NCBI RefSeq assembly: GCF_003075435.1
Contig: NZ_QCZJ01000009.1
Coordinates: 144,658-208,657, forward strand
DNA: 64,000 bases
Direction: 5' to 3'
Source of the DNA: Terrimonas sp.
GTDB lineage: Bacteria; Bacteroidota; Bacteroidia; Chitinophagales; Chitinophagaceae
The notes below the pieces were generated by a model. That model made no database searches, was not told the DNA's origin, and saw only the letters and a program-made list of their open reading frames with translations. The position numbers and the translations under genes were made by a program. Below, in pieces: positions 8,662-17,962 of this stretch (positions are counted from its first letter, which is position 1; the number at the start of each line of letters is the position of its first letter).

Positions 8662-9810
8662 TCACAGTTTGCTCAACCGTTCCGCCGCCTTCTCTAATGT
8701 TTCTTCTTTCTTGCAAAAACAAAACCGTATTACTTTATTATCAACCGGTTTTTTATAAAATGCGGAAACAGGTATAGCAGCTACACCAAAATCTTTTGTA
8801 AGCCTCATTGTAAAATCTATTTCAGCTTCATCGCTGAAATGACCATAGCTTGCTAATATAAAATAACTGCCGTGACTGGTATGCATTTTAAATTTTGTAT
8901 CTGCCATCATCGAAAGAAAATAATCCCGCTTCTGCTGTACAAAATTCCCTAATGATAAATATTGCTCTTTTCGCTGCAGGAATTTAGCCAGCGCCACCTG
9001 CTTCGGACTATCAACAGAAAACACATTAAACTGGTGTACCTTCCTGAACTCTTTCATAAACGCGGCCGGTGCCACGCAATAGCCAATTTTCCAACCCGTA
9101 CAATGGTAAGTTTTGCCAAATGAAAAACATATAAAGCTTCTTGCCGCAAGGTCAGGATAACGCAGCATGCTCAGGTGTGGCCTTTCATCAAAAATTACAT
9201 GTTCATACACTTCATCACTTAATATAAATATATCAGTGCCGCCAACTATACGTTGCAGTGCGTTAATATCATTCTCATTAAGTATAGCGCCGGTAGGATT
9301 ATTGGGCGAGTTGAGCATGATCATGCGGGTGCGGGGCGTTAGGGCTTTCTGTACTGTTTCCCAGTTAATACCATAATCGGGATATTCCAGCGGAATTATT
9401 ACAGGCGTAGCGCCATTGATTTCAATATTCGGAATATAACTATCATATCCCGGCTGAAATACAATTACTTCATCGCCCGGACTGAGCACTGTGGTTAAAG
9501 CGGTATATATCGCATAGGTTCCCCCGGGCGTAATGGTAATATCGGTTTCAGGATTAACAGCAGTATTATATAAGTCAAAAATTTTCTCCGCCAGCACTTC
9601 ACGTAAAGGCATATAGCCATTCATGTGCACGTATTGGTTAAATCCTTTCAGCATTGCTTCGTTTACCCGTGCTATCAGCTCATCGCTCATATTAAAATCG
9701 GGGAAACCCTGCCCCAGGTTTATGGCATTATGTTCCACTGCCAGGGAGCTCATCACTGTAAAAATGGTGGTTCCAACATCAGGAAGTTTAGATATAATTG
9801 ACGCCGGCAT
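8662..9810 (-). CDS. PLP-dependent class I/II aminotransferase (methionine/kynurenine aminotransferase-like)
   Basis: 382 aa, cytosolic, fold type I. The N-terminal INLGQGFPDFN and the SPNNPTGAIL block around residues 168-177 are characteristic of the YbdL/KAT branch, which transaminates methionine, glutamine or kynurenine with 2-oxo acids. The PLP-binding lysine is K233 in FSFGKTYHCTGWKIGY, and DEVYEH (199-204) supplies the residues around the pyridine ring. A methionine-salvage role is the best guess from the family, but no ribulose-phosphate or thiomethyl enzymes sit nearby. Divergent from osmC. Confidence 0.85.
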   Translation of the reverse strand: MPASIISKLPDVGTTIFTVMSSLAVEHNAINLGQGFPDFNMSDELIARVNEAMLKGFNQYVHMNGYMPLREVLAEKIFDLYNTAVNPETDITITPGGTYAIYTALTTVLSPGDEVIVFQPGYDSYIPNIEINGATPVIIPLEYPDYGINWETVQKALTPRTRMIMLNSPNNPTGAILNENDINALQRIVGGTDIFILSDEVYEHVIFDERPHLSMLRYPDLAARSFICFSFGKTYHCTGWKIGYCVAPAAFMKEFRKVHQFNVFSVDSPKQVALAKFLQRKEQYLSLGNFVQQKRDYFLSMMADTKFKMHTSHGSYFILASYGHFSDEAEIDFTMRLTKDFGVAAIPVSAFYKKPVDNKVIRFCFCKKEETLEKAAERLSKL

Positions 9811-9979
9811 ATATGTTTTTTAGTGGCATAAAATTATCAGTTAAGTAATTACGATTTAAAAAGATTTCAGAACTTAGAGTGTAAATTTATAAAGCATTAA
9901 GAAGTGAAGATGCATTAAGCGTATCTTAACTAGATAATGACTTAATGGTTTTTGGAAGAATAAATAAAAACATAATACG

Positions 9980-10390
9980 ATGAAAAGATCAGCAACCGCC
10001 GTTTGGAACGGATCAGGTAAAGAAGGCAAAGGTGTATTAAGTACACAAAGCACCGTATTGAGCAATACGCAGTATTCTTTTAACTCCCGTTTTGAGAATG
10101 GGGTAGGCACCAATCCTGAAGAATTGATTGCTGCGGCACATGCCGGATGTTTCAGTATGAAACTAAGCTTCGTGCTGAATGCCGCCGGCTTTACCGCCGA
10201 TGAAATTCATACAGATTGCACCATCACTTTTGAAAACGGTGAGATCACTTCTTCTCATCTTGTATTAAAGGCAAAAGTGCCGGGCATTGATAAAGCTAAG
10301 TTTGACGAAGCTGCCGCTGATGCAAAAGCGAACTGCCCTATCAGCAAACTGCTGAATACTGAAATAACGATGGAAGCTAGCCTGGTATAG
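9980..10390 (+). CDS. osmC: OsmC/Ohr-family peroxiredoxin
   Basis: 136 aa. OsmC-type thiol peroxidase that reduces organic hydroperoxides. The two reactive cysteines are C57 in AAAHAGCFSMKLS and C119 in KANCPISKLL. The N-terminus MKRSATAVWNGSGKEGKGVL and the NPEELIAAAHA block place it in the OsmC rather than the Ohr subgroup. Single gene: a strong terminator follows at 10416-10451. Confidence 0.92.
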   Translation: MKRSATAVWNGSGKEGKGVLSTQSTVLSNTQYSFNSRFENGVGTNPEELIAAAHAGCFSMKLSFVLNAAGFTADEIHTDCTITFENGEITSSHLVLKAKVPGIDKAKFDEAAADAKANCPISKLLNTEITMEASLV

Positions 10391-10415
10391 TACACCTGTT
10401 TGTTTGGGTGTTGAA

Positions 10416-10451
10416 AGGTTAGGGATGACGGCATCTCTAACCTTTTTTATT
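10416..10451 (+). terminator. Rho-independent terminator after osmC
   Basis: A 12-bp stem AGGTTAGGGATG / CATCTCTAACCT (one mismatch) with an ACGG loop (10416-10443), followed by CTTTTTTATTTT. It closes the osmC transcript and separates it from the heme region. Confidence 0.85.
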
Positions 10452-10618
10452 TTGTAGTATTAAATACGAAGGATGGAACACAGATGAAACGGGTATTCAC
10501 GGAAAACCTCCGCATTAATCAGTTTCAACGGTGTATTTCGGTACTATTCTAAAGTGATTTTCATTTGTCATAAACAAGTCATTCATTTGTCACGCGTGTT
10601 TTTACTATACAAACATTG

Positions 10619-10626
10619 TATATTTG
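10619..10626 (+). promoter_or_regulatory. -7 box upstream of the heme-linked AraC gene
   Basis: TATATTTG matches TAnnTTTG exactly and ends 8 bases before the ATG at 10635, so the leader would be very short. No convincing -33 TTTG at the usual spacing. Confidence 0.4.
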
Positions 10627-10634
10627 CAGCCTCC

Positions 10635-11576
10635 ATGCAACAGACTTTAGAAATATTGGATCTGGCACAAAAACGCCCGGTGATGGTTGAAGACCTTGCT
10701 TTACTGCATGAGAAAGAACGCCAGACACCCGGTTCGGTTAGATATTCAATAAGGCGATACCGAAAACATACTCAATGGGATATAGAAGATGTGGGTATGA
10801 TTTCGTACAATTATAAAAAAAGTGAGCCTTCCGAAAACAGCCTCGAGCTTAAGTTTTGTATAACCGGCAATATGTATTGCAACGGTAAAAGCTATGAATG
10901 TGGTGAATGCAAAGCAGGAATGTCGAAAAACTGCGTGGCAAAAGAAGAAACGGTTGATGTATTGCATTTTACTTTTTTAACCGAACACCTGCAGCAGTTT
11001 GTAAAAAGTACCCGATCCACCAGCTTTACCAACCGTGTTTTATCTTTTAAGCACAATACTTCATTCTCTAAAATGCTGCCATTATGCAGCCGTACAAGAA
11101 TGTCGTTGGAGAGCTTGTTGAATAATACGTACATTGAAAGCCTGGAAAATATTTACGTGAATGCCCAAACACAAATGCTGTTACTATACAGCCTGGAATG
11201 TATGCTGGGCGATAAAGAAGAAGAGGTTTTTGGCGCCTGTAAATTTCTTACCAATGATGTTGACAGGGATAAGATTTTAAAAGCAAGGGATATATTATTA
11301 CAGAATATCGGTGAACCGATTACTATAAAAAACCTTAGCCGCAGGGTTGCTATTAATGAATGCTATCTTAAAAAAGGATTCAAAGAAATATTCGGCACTA
11401 CCATTTTTGATTTTTACCAGAGCCAGCGCATGGAACATGCAAAATACCTTTTATACGAAAAGGGGTTGAGTGTTACCGAAGTTTCACTGATGCTTGGCTA
11501 TTCATCTATATCACATTTTTCTACTGCGTTCAAAAAACACACGGGTTTAAAGCCCTGTGAATTACTTTTACGATGA
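10635..11576 (+). CDS. AraC-family regulator with a cysteine cluster, adjacent to hemA
   Basis: 313 aa from the ATG at 10635, which fits the -7 box; an earlier start 27 codons upstream lacks support. The C-terminal AraC HTH domain occupies about 215-313 (ITIKNLSRRVAINECYLKKG and LSVTEVSLMLGYSSISHFST). The N-terminal part is not a standard cupin that I recognise. It contains C75, C82, C89, C92 and C100; the last four have the spacing C-x6-C-x2-C-x7-C, as in metal- or Fe-S-binding sites. Lying 54 bases before hemA on the same strand, it is the obvious candidate regulator of heme synthesis, possibly sensing iron, an Fe-S cluster or heme (inference). Confidence 0.85.
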   Translation: MQQTLEILDLAQKRPVMVEDLALLHEKERQTPGSVRYSIRRYRKHTQWDIEDVGMISYNYKKSEPSENSLELKFCITGNMYCNGKSYECGECKAGMSKNCVAKEETVDVLHFTFLTEHLQQFVKSTRSTSFTNRVLSFKHNTSFSKMLPLCSRTRMSLESLLNNTYIESLENIYVNAQTQMLLLYSLECMLGDKEEEVFGACKFLTNDVDRDKILKARDILLQNIGEPITIKNLSRRVAINECYLKKGFKEIFGTTIFDFYQSQRMEHAKYLLYEKGLSVTEVSLMLGYSSISHFSTAFKKHTGLKPCELLLR

Positions 11577-11630
11577 TGTTCATCAGCGCGTATTATGATC
11601 TAAATCAGGTTATTAAGAGATGACTATATT

Positions 11631-12920
11631 ATGACAATTCATTCTCTTGAAGATGAATTTTGTCTATTACTTTTGCCCTCATTCATGGATTATTCTTCCA
11701 CATACGATATTTGCAGCGGGCTCGAAAACTTTGGAATTATCGGCATTAATTATCAAAATGCAGATATTGCTGTAAGAAGCAGTTTTGCCGTTTGCAATAT
11801 CACACAGGAAAGGATTACCTTTTTTGCAAAAGAAAAAAAGCTGAAAGACATTATTGTACTTTCAACCTGTAACCGTACAGAAATTTATGGGCTGGCAAGC
11901 ACGGAATTATTGATTGAAATTTTGTGTGAGGCTACAGGAAACTCCACCGGCTTATTCCACCAGCATGGTTATGTTTATACCGGTATGGACGCGGTTAAAC
12001 ATCTTTTTAAAGTTGCTTCAGGATTAGATTCACAGATCATTGGTGATTATGAAATTTTGATGCAATTGAAAAAAGCAGCCAGGCACGCAAAGGATAATGA
12101 ACTGCTTGGTTCATTAAGCGACAGGCTGGTAAATTTTGCATTGCAGGCATCAAAGAGAATAAAGTCTGAAACCAAACTCAGCACCGGTACGGTATCAGTT
12201 GCTTATGCGGCTATTGAAGTGATCCGCGAAAGGGTTGCTGATATTGCTAATAAAAATATACTGCTGGTTGGTGCGGGAAAATTCGGCCGCAATGTTGCAA
12301 GAAATATCGGCGAATATTTTCCTGGCGCTAAAGTTCGCATTACCAACAGAACATTCAGCAAGGCAGAAGATTTTGCGCAGGAACATGATATGCTTCCCGT
12401 GCCTTACGAAGCGCTGGCCCAGCAATGTGAGGAGAGCGATATCTTGATTGTGAGCACAACCGCAGAAGATTACACTATACTGCCAGGGTTTTTTAAAACA
12501 GAAAAGCCAAGATTATTGCTGGATCTTTCTGTTCCCAAAAGCATTCATCCTGCAGTTAAAACCAGGAACAATATTACTTTAATGGATGTAGACGAAATAT
12601 CTGCAATCCTCAACGATACCTTCGCAAAAAGAAAAGCTGAAATTCCAAAAGCTGTTGCCATTATAGAAGACACGCTTGGCGAATTTGTTGAATGGCATAA
12701 GGTTTTTCTTCACAGGCATTTTTTGGGGCAGGTAAAATCAAAGTTGTATGAATTAAGTGAGGCTGATTCCTGCCTTGCATTTCCTAAAGATGGTAAAGAT
12801 TTCCTTATACAAAAAGCAGTGAAAACACTTGCGGTTGATCTGCGGTCTCAAACCCAAACAGCAAGAGGCTGCCAGTATATAAATACCATGCATGAGTATT
12901 TAAAAATCAGTCATTCGTAA
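11631..12920 (+). CDS. hemA: Glutamyl-tRNA reductase
   Basis: 429 aa. Reduces glutamyl-tRNA(Glu) with NADPH to glutamate-1-semialdehyde, the first committed step of C5 heme synthesis. The catalytic Cys is C80 in VLSTCNRTEIYG. KVASGLDSQIIGDYEIL (about 127-143) is the substrate-domain signature, and LLVGAGKFGRNVARN at 211-225 is the NADPH Rossmann motif. The C-terminal dimerisation domain is present but short. Homologues usually begin close to FGIIGINYQNAD, so an ATG at 11685 (18 codons later) may be the true start. Confidence 0.92.
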   Translation: MTIHSLEDEFCLLLLPSFMDYSSTYDICSGLENFGIIGINYQNADIAVRSSFAVCNITQERITFFAKEKKLKDIIVLSTCNRTEIYGLASTELLIEILCEATGNSTGLFHQHGYVYTGMDAVKHLFKVASGLDSQIIGDYEILMQLKKAARHAKDNELLGSLSDRLVNFALQASKRIKSETKLSTGTVSVAYAAIEVIRERVADIANKNILLVGAGKFGRNVARNIGEYFPGAKVRITNRTFSKAEDFAQEHDMLPVPYEALAQQCEESDILIVSTTAEDYTILPGFFKTEKPRLLLDLSVPKSIHPAVKTRNNITLMDVDEISAILNDTFAKRKAEIPKAVAIIEDTLGEFVEWHKVFLHRHFLGQVKSKLYELSEADSCLAFPKDGKDFLIQKAVKTLAVDLRSQTQTARGCQYINTMHEYLKISHS

Positions 12921-13002
12921 CTGATCTTCTCCTGCTTTATTTATTCATTATATTTTTTGTTTGATTTAATTTCAATATAAGTTTCCTTAGTACATTCACG
13001 CA

Positions 13003-13974
13003 ATGATGCAGGTAGTTAAAATCGGGACCCGTGAGAGCGCTTTGGCCATGTGGCAGGCAAAAAAAGTACAGGCGCTGCTGGCAGAACAGCATATCAAAGC
13101 CGAGTTGGTTCCTATAAAAAGCGAAGGTGATATTGATCTTACCACACCGTTGTATGAAATAGGCGTGCAGGGCATTTTTACAAAGGCGCTTGATATTGCT
13201 TTACTTAAAAAGCAAATTGACCTTGCTGTACATTCTTATAAAGATGTACCTACCCAATTAGCCAAAGGACTTGCTGCTGCCGCGGTATTAAAAAGAGATT
13301 CTTACAGGGATATCCTCGTATTTAAGGGCGATAAAGAAAAGCTGTTTCATAATCTTAATATTCATGATGGCAAATGGCAAACACCCGGCGAAAGTTTTAC
13401 CGGGTCAACGCTTACAATAGCTACAAGCAGTGTGCGCCGCCGTGCGCAATGGCTCAATCGCTTTCCGCACCATACGATAGATAATTTAAGAGGCAATGTA
13501 AATACCCGCCTTAAAAAGCTCGAAGAAAGCAATTGGGATGGCGCTATCTTTGCGGCTGCCGGGTTGGAACGTATTGACATCCGCCCCGAAGATAGTATTG
13601 ACCTTAGCTGGATGTTGCCAGCCCCGGCACAGGGAACCGTTGTTGCTGTGTGCAGGGATGAAGATATTACGCTTAAAAAGATTTGTGCTGCTTTTAATGA
13701 TAGCAACACGGCATTATGCACGGGTATTGAACGGGACTTTTTAAGAACATTAATGGGGGGGTGCTCAACACCTATAAGTGCGCTGGCAGAAATTAAAAAC
13801 GGCCAGGTATTCTTCAGGGGAAATATAATTTCTCCTGACGGCAGAGATAAAATTGAAGCCGAAAGAACAGTAATAATTAACGATGCTGAAAATACAGGGA
13901 AGATTGCAGCCAATGAAATGCTTGAAAAAGGTGGTAACACAATAATTCAATCAATCCGTAATGGCATCAAATAG
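13003..13974 (+). CDS. hemC: Porphobilinogen deaminase (hydroxymethylbilane synthase)
   Basis: 323 aa. Polymerises four porphobilinogens into hydroxymethylbilane on a dipyrromethane cofactor held by C254 in LMGGCSTPISALAE. Other family blocks: KIGTRESALAMWQA, FTKALDIALLKKQIDLAVHSYKD split over 59-81, the RGNVNTRL phosphate-binding arginines, and the proton-handling Asp in the AVHSYKDVPTQL loop. 82 bases after hemA; its last codons overlap hemD by 14 bases. Confidence 0.95.
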   Translation: MMQVVKIGTRESALAMWQAKKVQALLAEQHIKAELVPIKSEGDIDLTTPLYEIGVQGIFTKALDIALLKKQIDLAVHSYKDVPTQLAKGLAAAAVLKRDSYRDILVFKGDKEKLFHNLNIHDGKWQTPGESFTGSTLTIATSSVRRRAQWLNRFPHHTIDNLRGNVNTRLKKLEESNWDGAIFAAAGLERIDIRPEDSIDLSWMLPAPAQGTVVAVCRDEDITLKKICAAFNDSNTALCTGIERDFLRTLMGGCSTPISALAEIKNGQVFFRGNIISPDGRDKIEAERTVIINDAENTGKIAANEMLEKGGNTIIQSIRNGIK

Positions 13975-14698
13975 CATAGAGATATTATCAACCCGGAATT
14001 TAAACCAAGACCTGGTTGAGAAAGCTGGCTTGCAGGATATCAGGATAGCATCCATTCCTTTTATTCAAAATATTCCTGATGTTTCTACTGAAATAGCTAA
14101 TGAAATAAAACTGCTTGCTGCGCAAAAAATAGTTGCTGTATTTACCAGCATACATGCGGTGGAAGTTGTAAAAAGTGAGCTTCCTGATATTCCGCCAACC
14201 TGGGAAATTTTTTGCACCGGTGGCGCAACAAAAGAAGCCCTGCTCGAAACCTTTGATGAGTCCGCCATTACCGGCACGGCTAAAAACGCAAGCGGGCTTG
14301 CAGAAAAAATCCTGCAGCATGTTAATATTAAACAGGTTGTTTTTTTCTGTGGCAAGCAGCGGCTTAACGATCTTCCTGAAACCCTGCAGGGCAATGGTAT
14401 AAAGGTTACTGAAATTATTGTTTACCAAACGGTGGGTACTCCGGTTACTATTAATAAACATTACCAGGGTATATTATTTTTCAGCCCCAGTGGGGTACAT
14501 AGTTTCTTTTCAACCAATACTATTTCTGTTGCTGTAGTATTATTTTCTATTGGCAAAACAACTACGGCAACTATTGAATCATATTGCAGCAATAAGGTAA
14601 TAACCAGCCAATGGCCGGGAGAAGCCAATCTTATAGAGCTGGCGATTGAATATTTTGGAAATACAAAAAACAAAGCGGTGCGCGGCACTGATGAATAA
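13961..14698 (+). CDS. hemD: Uroporphyrinogen-III synthase
   Basis: 245 aa. Closes and inverts ring D of hydroxymethylbilane to give uroporphyrinogen III. The family is poorly conserved, so the call rests on position between hemC (14-base overlap) and hemE, the right length, and segments such as [34 protein letters not shown] and [14 protein letters not shown], which match the two Rossmann-like lobes. It reads through without frameshift. Confidence 0.88.
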   Translation: MASNSIEILSTRNLNQDLVEKAGLQDIRIASIPFIQNIPDVSTEIANEIKLLAAQKIVAVFTSIHAVEVVKSELPDIPPTWEIFCTGGATKEALLETFDESAITGTAKNASGLAEKILQHVNIKQVVFFCGKQRLNDLPETLQGNGIKVTEIIVYQTVGTPVTINKHYQGILFFSPSGVHSFFSTNTISVAVVLFSIGKTTTATIESYCSNKVITSQWPGEANLIELAIEYFGNTKNKAVRGTDE

Positions 14699-14714
14699 TT
14701 GCGAGGGCTACGAT

Positions 14715-15746
14715 ATGAATGATTTATTATTGAGAACATTAAGAGGAGAAGCAACCAGCCGCCCGCCTGTATGGATGATGCGGCAGGCAGGCCGCTATTT
14801 ACCGGAGTATATGGTTTTAAGAGAGAAGTACGGTTTTTTTGAGAGATGCCAAACGCCGGAACTGGCTTGTGAAATTACTTTGCAGCCTGTGGATATTATT
14901 GGTGTAGATGCCGCCATACTTTTTTCAGATATATTGGTTGTGCCGCAGGCAATGGGATTGGAAGTGCAGTTGATTGAAAGCAAAGGCCCGGTATTACCCG
15001 AACCAATAAAAACCCGCAGCGACTTACAACGCGTACGTGTACCTGATGTGCACGAAACATTACAGTATGTATTTGATGCGATTCAACTGATAAAAAAAGA
15101 ATTGAATGGGCGTGCCCCCTTAATTGGTTTTGCCGGTGCTCCATGGACATTGCTATGTTATATGGTGCAGGGCAAAGGGTCCAAAACATTTGACGAAGCA
15201 AAAGCTTTTTGCTATATACAACCTGACCTGGCGCATGAGCTTTTGCAGATGATAACCGATACAACAATAGCATACCTGAAAGCACAGGTAAAAGCCGGTG
15301 CAGATACCATACAGTTGTTTGACAGTTGGGCGGGCTTGCTGAGTCCTGAAGATTTCAGCAATATTTCTTTACCATATATAAAGCAGATTGTTGCCGCGCT
15401 GAAAGATGAAGTGCCGGTAATTATTTTTGCGAAAGGAGCTTGGTATGCTTTGGAAGATATGGCAGCAACCGGGGCGCATGGTTTAGGCATCGACTGGTGT
15501 ATTAAACCGGAATTGGCCAGAAAAGCGGCTGGCAATAATATCACTTTGCAGGGAAATTTTGATCCCGCAAAACTATTATCACCCATACCTGTGTTGAAAA
15601 AAGAAGTAAGCAAAATGCTGAATGCTTTTGGCAATGGCAGGTATATCGCTAATCTTGGTCATGGTATTTTGCCGAATGTGCCTGTTGATCATGCAAGGGC
15701 ATTTGTGGATACAGTGAAGGAGTGGGGAATAGCGATTGCAAAATAA
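14715..15746 (+). CDS. hemE: Uroporphyrinogen decarboxylase
   Basis: 343 aa from the ATG at 14715, 16 bases after the hemD stop; ATGs at 14646 and 14691 overlap hemD and add unrelated residues. Converts uroporphyrinogen III to coproporphyrinogen III. The signature [18 protein letters not shown] lies at 17-34, with the essential Asp in [33 protein letters not shown] and [12 protein letters not shown] are further TIM-barrel landmarks. Confidence 0.95.
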   Translation: MNDLLLRTLRGEATSRPPVWMMRQAGRYLPEYMVLREKYGFFERCQTPELACEITLQPVDIIGVDAAILFSDILVVPQAMGLEVQLIESKGPVLPEPIKTRSDLQRVRVPDVHETLQYVFDAIQLIKKELNGRAPLIGFAGAPWTLLCYMVQGKGSKTFDEAKAFCYIQPDLAHELLQMITDTTIAYLKAQVKAGADTIQLFDSWAGLLSPEDFSNISLPYIKQIVAALKDEVPVIIFAKGAWYALEDMAATGAHGLGIDWCIKPELARKAAGNNITLQGNFDPAKLLSPIPVLKKEVSKMLNAFGNGRYIANLGHGILPNVPVDHARAFVDTVKEWGIAIAK

Positions 15747-15791
15747 ATAAGAAGGGCAACGGGCTATCAGCTTTCAAAGACATTTATAAAA

Positions 15792-16709
15792 ATGAATCAT
15801 TTTACAACCGCCATCTGGATACAATATATACATACCCTTCAGGACACTATCTGCTCTGCCCTTGAGCAATCAGATGGTAAAGCAGTATTTGTTGAGGACA
15901 AATGGGAGCGCGAAGGCGGCGGCGGCGGAAGAACAAGGGTAATTGCTAATGGCAATGTATTTGAAAAAGGCGGCGTAAATACTTCTGTTGTTTTTGGAAA
16001 GGTAAGCGATGCGATGCGTTCACAACTTAAAATTGATGGTGATAGCTGGTTTGCCTGCGGGTTAAGTTTAGTGATTCATCCGCTTAATCCTTTTGTACCG
16101 ACCACACATGCCAACTGGCGGTATTTTGAATTGTATGATACTGATAAAAATGTAATTGACAGGTGGTTTGGCGGCGGCGCTGATCTTACTCCATATTATT
16201 TATTTGAAGAAGACGCGAAACATTTTCATCAAACATTATATAATGCCATTACGCCATTTGGCGCAGATCTATATCCGCAGTATAAAAAGAACTGTGATGT
16301 ATATTTTGCCAATAAGCATCGCGGCAATGAAATGCGAGGTATTGGTGGCGTTTTCTACGACTACCTGCGTCCCTCCGATGACGCGGACGCGGAAAGGTTA
16401 TTCTCCTTTCAGCAGGCTAACGGTAATTGCTTTACGGAAGCATATATACCCATTATTGAAAAAAGAAAAAAAACACCCTGGTCTTCAGATCATAAATACT
16501 GGCAGGAGATTCGCCGCGGCAGGTATGTTGAATTCAATCTCATTCACGACCGCGGAACCATATTCGGGCTAAAAACAAATGGCAGAACAGAGAGTATATT
16601 AATGAGCCTGCCTCCAACCGTAAGGTTTGATTATAATTATCAACCTCAACCCGGCAGCGAAGAAGCAAGATTGCTGGATGCCTGCCAGCATCCGAGAGAA
16701 TGGGTGTAG
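15792..16709 (+). CDS. hemF: Oxygen-dependent coproporphyrinogen-III oxidase
   Basis: 305 aa. Oxidatively decarboxylates coproporphyrinogen III to protoporphyrinogen IX using O2, which indicates aerobic heme synthesis. Family blocks are EREGGGGGRTRVIANGNVF at about 37-55, SLVIHPLNPFVPTTHANWRY, WFGGGADLTPYY, RGIGGVFYDYL, and GRYVEFNLIHDRGTIFGL near the C-terminus. It is 45 bases after hemE and is the last gene of the hemACDEF run. No hemN-type anaerobic enzyme is seen in the window. Confidence 0.95.
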   Translation: MNHFTTAIWIQYIHTLQDTICSALEQSDGKAVFVEDKWEREGGGGGRTRVIANGNVFEKGGVNTSVVFGKVSDAMRSQLKIDGDSWFACGLSLVIHPLNPFVPTTHANWRYFELYDTDKNVIDRWFGGGADLTPYYLFEEDAKHFHQTLYNAITPFGADLYPQYKKNCDVYFANKHRGNEMRGIGGVFYDYLRPSDDADAERLFSFQQANGNCFTEAYIPIIEKRKKTPWSSDHKYWQEIRRGRYVEFNLIHDRGTIFGLKTNGRTESILMSLPPTVRFDYNYQPQPGSEEARLLDACQHPREWV

Positions 16710-16990
16710 CGTCATAATTGAATTAACCCGGAGCTGATGCATTAACAGAAACAAATAAAAGCTGTAGAAAGTAGATTTTTTATCATTGTTAGTTTTTATT
16801 TTCAATTTTCAAAGTTTTGTTTTTCTGCGCCGGCAATTGTATGCTGCCTTCAGTTTTTCCATCCACATAAAAAATGTAAAAAAAAATATTTTGTACAGGG
16901 TTGAGTAATAATTATTTGGGAAAAACTACTGTCTGTATACTCAACATTTGTGGCTGAAGACCATATGTTATCAAATGTTGTCTACTTTTA

Positions 16991-17878
16991 ATGCCCGAAA
17001 ATTGTAAGGTGTTCAACTTCAACGAATATATTGTGGATACTCCCGGTATCTGTCACAAGCTTAGTTGCGGAGATGCTCTTTTTTCTGTGTATACCTGCCC
17101 GTTAGATCAAAAATCTGCAGATATATGGAGTCATAATAATTATGTAGTGTACGTAACCGAAGGGCGAAAAATATGGCACACAACGCAGGGCTCTTACGAT
17201 TTGCAGGCAGGTAGTTGTGTCTTCATTCGTCGCGGCGCCGCGATCATCGAACAATTCGCAGGACCGGGTTTTTGCTTCTATCTTTTTTTTGTATCAGATG
17301 AATTTATTTGTGAGGTGTTAAAAACAAAAACCACAGCGCTTCCTTCTACAGAAAAAAAATATTATCCCGTTATTCATATTGAAAGCAGCGAGGCAGTACA
17401 TGCTTATTTTAAATCAATGCTCCCCTATTTTAATGCTCCGCAGGTTCCCGATCAATCACTATTACAGTTAAAATTCAGAGAACTCATTCTTCTGCTGGCA
17501 GATAACAAAAACAATAAAGAGCTCTTATGCTATTTCTGTAATTTGTTAAAATCTCCGCAAAGTGTTTCATTGCAAACCGTGATGGAAGATAATTTCTGCT
17601 TTAATTTAAAGCTTGAAGACTTTGCAAGACTAAGCTATCGTAGCTTATCAGCATTCAAGAGAGACTTCGAACAAGTGTACAATACTTCACCGGGTAAGTG
17701 GCTGATAGAAAAAAGATTGCAACATGCTAAAAACCTGCTCACCGTAGCCGGTAAATCTGTAAGCGATGCTGCTTTTGAAAGCGGGTTTGAGAGCAGTGCC
17801 CATTTCAGCAGAGCCTTCAGCAAGCAATTTGGGGTACCTCCTTCCGCTTTAAAGAAACAAGCAGCAGTTTTGAACTGA
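16991..17878 (+). CDS. AraC-family transcriptional regulator (cupin-type N-domain)
   Basis: 295 aa. The N-terminal half (about 20-130) has a cupin-like sensor pattern: VVYVTEGRKIWHTTQGSYDL and LQAGSCVFIRRGAAII resemble the ExsA/AraC_N class. The C-terminal HTH pair spans about 195-290 (FARLSYRSLSAFKRDFEQVY and SVSDAAFESGFESSAHFSRA). Monocistronic, 281 bases after hemF with no clear promoter box. It may control the methyltransferase that follows 84 bases later. Unrelated in its N-terminal half to the cysteine-cluster AraC protein upstream of hemA. Confidence 0.85.
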   Translation: MPENCKVFNFNEYIVDTPGICHKLSCGDALFSVYTCPLDQKSADIWSHNNYVVYVTEGRKIWHTTQGSYDLQAGSCVFIRRGAAIIEQFAGPGFCFYLFFVSDEFICEVLKTKTTALPSTEKKYYPVIHIESSEAVHAYFKSMLPYFNAPQVPDQSLLQLKFRELILLLADNKNNKELLCYFCNLLKSPQSVSLQTVMEDNFCFNLKLEDFARLSYRSLSAFKRDFEQVYNTSPGKWLIEKRLQHAKNLLTVAGKSVSDAAFESGFESSAHFSRAFSKQFGVPPSALKKQAAVLN

Positions 17879-17928
17879 TTTGTCAAATTCCCGGGCTTTA
17901 CAGTAAAAAGGTTTTGTATAGCGCTTTT

Positions 17929-17936
17929 TAGTTTTG
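17929..17936 (+). promoter_or_regulatory. -7 box for the methyltransferase gene
   Basis: TAGTTTTG fits TAnnTTTG and lies 26 bases before the ATG at 17963. No matching -33 box at normal spacing. Confidence 0.35.
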
Positions 17937-17962
17937 CATCATTATTAATTAAAAAAGTAATT

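Noticed and set aside
13362..13940. 192-codon open frame on the minus strand
   Set aside because: Lies wholly antisense to hemC, which has all family motifs. Its translation is low-complexity Ser/Leu-rich and has no recognisable features.
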